Shown here piece after piece: positions 5,296 through 6,274 of a stretch of DNA of 6,274 bases (positions are counted from its first letter, which is position 1; the number at the start of each line of letters is the position of its first letter). Both the position numbers and the translations under genes were made by a program. The stretch comes from Actinomycetota bacterium (GTDB lineage: Bacteria > Actinomycetota > Thermoleophilia > Gaiellales > Gaiellaceae): NCBI GenBank assembly GCA_019236545.1, contig JAFAIV010000052.1, positions 1 to 6,274 of the forward strand. Direction: 5' to 3'. The notes below the pieces were generated by a model, which had not been told where the DNA came from, ran no database searches, and was given only the letters and a program-made list of their open reading frames with translations.

Positions 5296-6274
5296 AGGCG
5301 GCGACCCCGAAGGCGCCCACCGCGAGCGCGGCGGCGACGCGGCCGGAGGTGACCTGGGCGCCGGGGAGGCTCCCGAAGAGGTGCGCGCATGCGGCGAGGT
5401 AGGCGGCGAGCCAGCCGTTCACCCAGGCGAGCGCGGCCGCGAGCGGCGGCGCCACGGGCGCGAGCAGCGCGCACACGAGGGCGAGCGCGAGCATCGGCGC
5501 GACGACGAACCCGCCGGCCGCGTTGGCGGGGATCGTCAGGAGCGGGATCTGGTGGAACTGGAACCAGGAGACCGGCGCGGTGGCGAGGCCGCACGCCGCC
5601 GAGACCGCGACGACCGCGCGCAGGCCGGGCGGGAACGGCCAACCCTCGAGCCGCCGGTGGATCCGCGGCGCGAGCGCGAAGATCGAGAGCACGGCGGCGA
5701 ACGAGAGCTGGAAGCCCGGGTCGAGCGCGTTGTACGGGCTCCACGCGAGCAGCGCGGCGGCGGCGGCGACCAGTCCGTAGCGCGCGTCGCGCTGGCGGCC
5801 GGTGAGCCAGGCGAGCGAGCCGAGCCCGCCCGCGATACCCGCCCGGACGACCGAGGGCTGCGCGCCGACCGCGAGGACGTAGCCGCCGATCGCCGCGAGC
5901 ACGCCCACCTCCGCCGCCAGGCGCGAGACGCCGATGAGGAACGCGAGCCAGAGCGCTCCCGCGGCGACCACGGCGACGTTGCCGCCGCTGACGGCGAGGA
6001 GGTGGTAGAGCCCGCTGGCACGGAAGTCCTGCCGCAGGCCGTCCGGCAGGCCCTGGTCCTCGCCGAGAACGACGCCCTCGATCACGCCGCGGCGCACGCC
6101 GCCGAGGCCGGGCACCGACGCGGCCGCGAGCCAACCGTGCAGCCTGTCGGCCACCCCGCCGATCCCCCCACGCCGCCCGACGACGCGCCAGGACGAGGAG
6201 CGCAGGACGGCGTGCACGCCGTGGTGGCGCAACCAGGCGCCCTCGTCGAAGCCGTTCGACGGGCCGCGTGGCGC
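5183..6274 (-). CDS. comEC: ComEC/Rec2-family competence membrane protein, partial, without metallo-beta-lactamase domain
   Basis: ComEC forms the channel through which single-stranded DNA enters the cytoplasm in natural transformation. The visible 363 residues run from the right edge to a stop at 5183. PRGPSNGFDEGAWLRHHGVHAVL (residues 2-24) is the end of the N-terminal DUF4131 region. The Competence domain follows, with VLGEDQGLPDGLRQDFRASG then HLLAVSGGNV (91-100), the family hallmark, DPGFQLSF (185-192), and about eight hydrophobic segments up to residue 330. The frame is open to the edge, so the start lies outside; the TTG at 6232 is not a start. The usual C-terminal metallo-beta-lactamase domain is absent: after the last segment (AAYAWLRG) comes a tail of about 35 Ala-, Arg- and Pro-rich residues that overlaps holA by 113 bp in another frame. 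Whether this short form works in DNA uptake is unknown. Confidence 0.9.
   Translation of the reverse strand, partial: APRGPSNGFDEGAWLRHHGVHAVLRSSSWRVVGRRGGIGGVADRLHGWLAAASVPGLGGVRRGVIEGVVLGEDQGLPDGLRQDFRASGLYHLLAVSGGNVAVVAAGALWLAFLIGVSRLAAEVGVLAAIGGYVLAVGAQPSVVRAGIAGGLGSLAWLTGRQRDARYGLVAAAAALLAWSPYNALDPGFQLSFAAVLSIFALAPRIHRRLEGWPFPPGLRAVVAVSAACGLATAPVSWFQFHQIPLLTIPANAAGGFVVAPMLALALVCALLAPVAPPLAAALAWVNGWLAAYLAACAHLFGSLPGAQVTSGRVAAALAVGAFGVAAYAWLRGRAGAQARLPAHRDGPAEDRARPPAAAGADGG

Noticed and set aside
4486..5352. 288-codon plus-strand frame antisense to holA
   Set aside because: Low-complexity shadow frame (Arg, Leu, Ala, Asp); holA on the other strand is well supported.
6230..6232. TTG as the start of the comEC-like gene
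   Set aside because: The frame is open to the window edge and the upstream codons encode SNGFDEGAW, conserved ComEC sequence, so the gene continues beyond the window.

Overview
This is a GC-rich window (roughly 70% G+C by eye) with short intergenic gaps and mostly housekeeping genes. It looks like an actinobacterial chromosome, and the gene styles (ABM-type and quercetinase-like cupin proteins, GTG starts, a weak or absent Shine-Dalgarno at most genes) would fit a deep-branching actinomycete such as Thermoleophilia. That assignment is an inference; no rRNA or lineage marker is present. No mobile element, CRISPR array, tRNA or rRNA was seen.

Layout from left to right: the 5' end of lepA (minus, cut by the left edge); a PadR-family regulator gene (minus); a 60-bp divergent control region with two near-identical 23-bp dyad repeats; a small cupin gene (plus); a hairpin between convergent genes; a small ABM-like protein gene (minus); murJ, the lipid II flippase (minus); a 66-bp divergent spacer; rpsT for ribosomal protein bS20 (plus); queF (minus, tail to tail with rpsT); holA, the DNA polymerase III delta subunit (minus); and the C-terminal part of a comEC-like gene (minus, cut by the right edge). 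Coding density is very high, and no stretch over 300 bases lacks a gene.

The skeleton comEC - holA - rpsT - lepA is a gene order known from many Gram-positive bacteria. Here queF, murJ, the ABM gene and the padR/cupin pair sit among these genes, and rpsT faces the opposite way. comEC, holA and queF read as one tightly packed minus-strand unit (113-bp overlap, then a 20-nt gap). murJ and the ABM gene form a second minus-strand unit, and padR and lepA may form a third.

The functions are translation (LepA, bS20), queuosine-tRNA modification (QueF), replication (HolA), cell-wall precursor export (MurJ) and DNA uptake (ComEC-like). The accessory element is the PadR/cupin module. Its control region is the most informative non-coding sequence in the window: two operators flank a pair of overlapping face-to-face promoters. 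The other notable point is the ComEC-like protein, which ends right after its membrane domain, has no metallo-beta-lactamase domain, and runs 113 bp into holA. I found no convincing evidence of a wholly new biological system.
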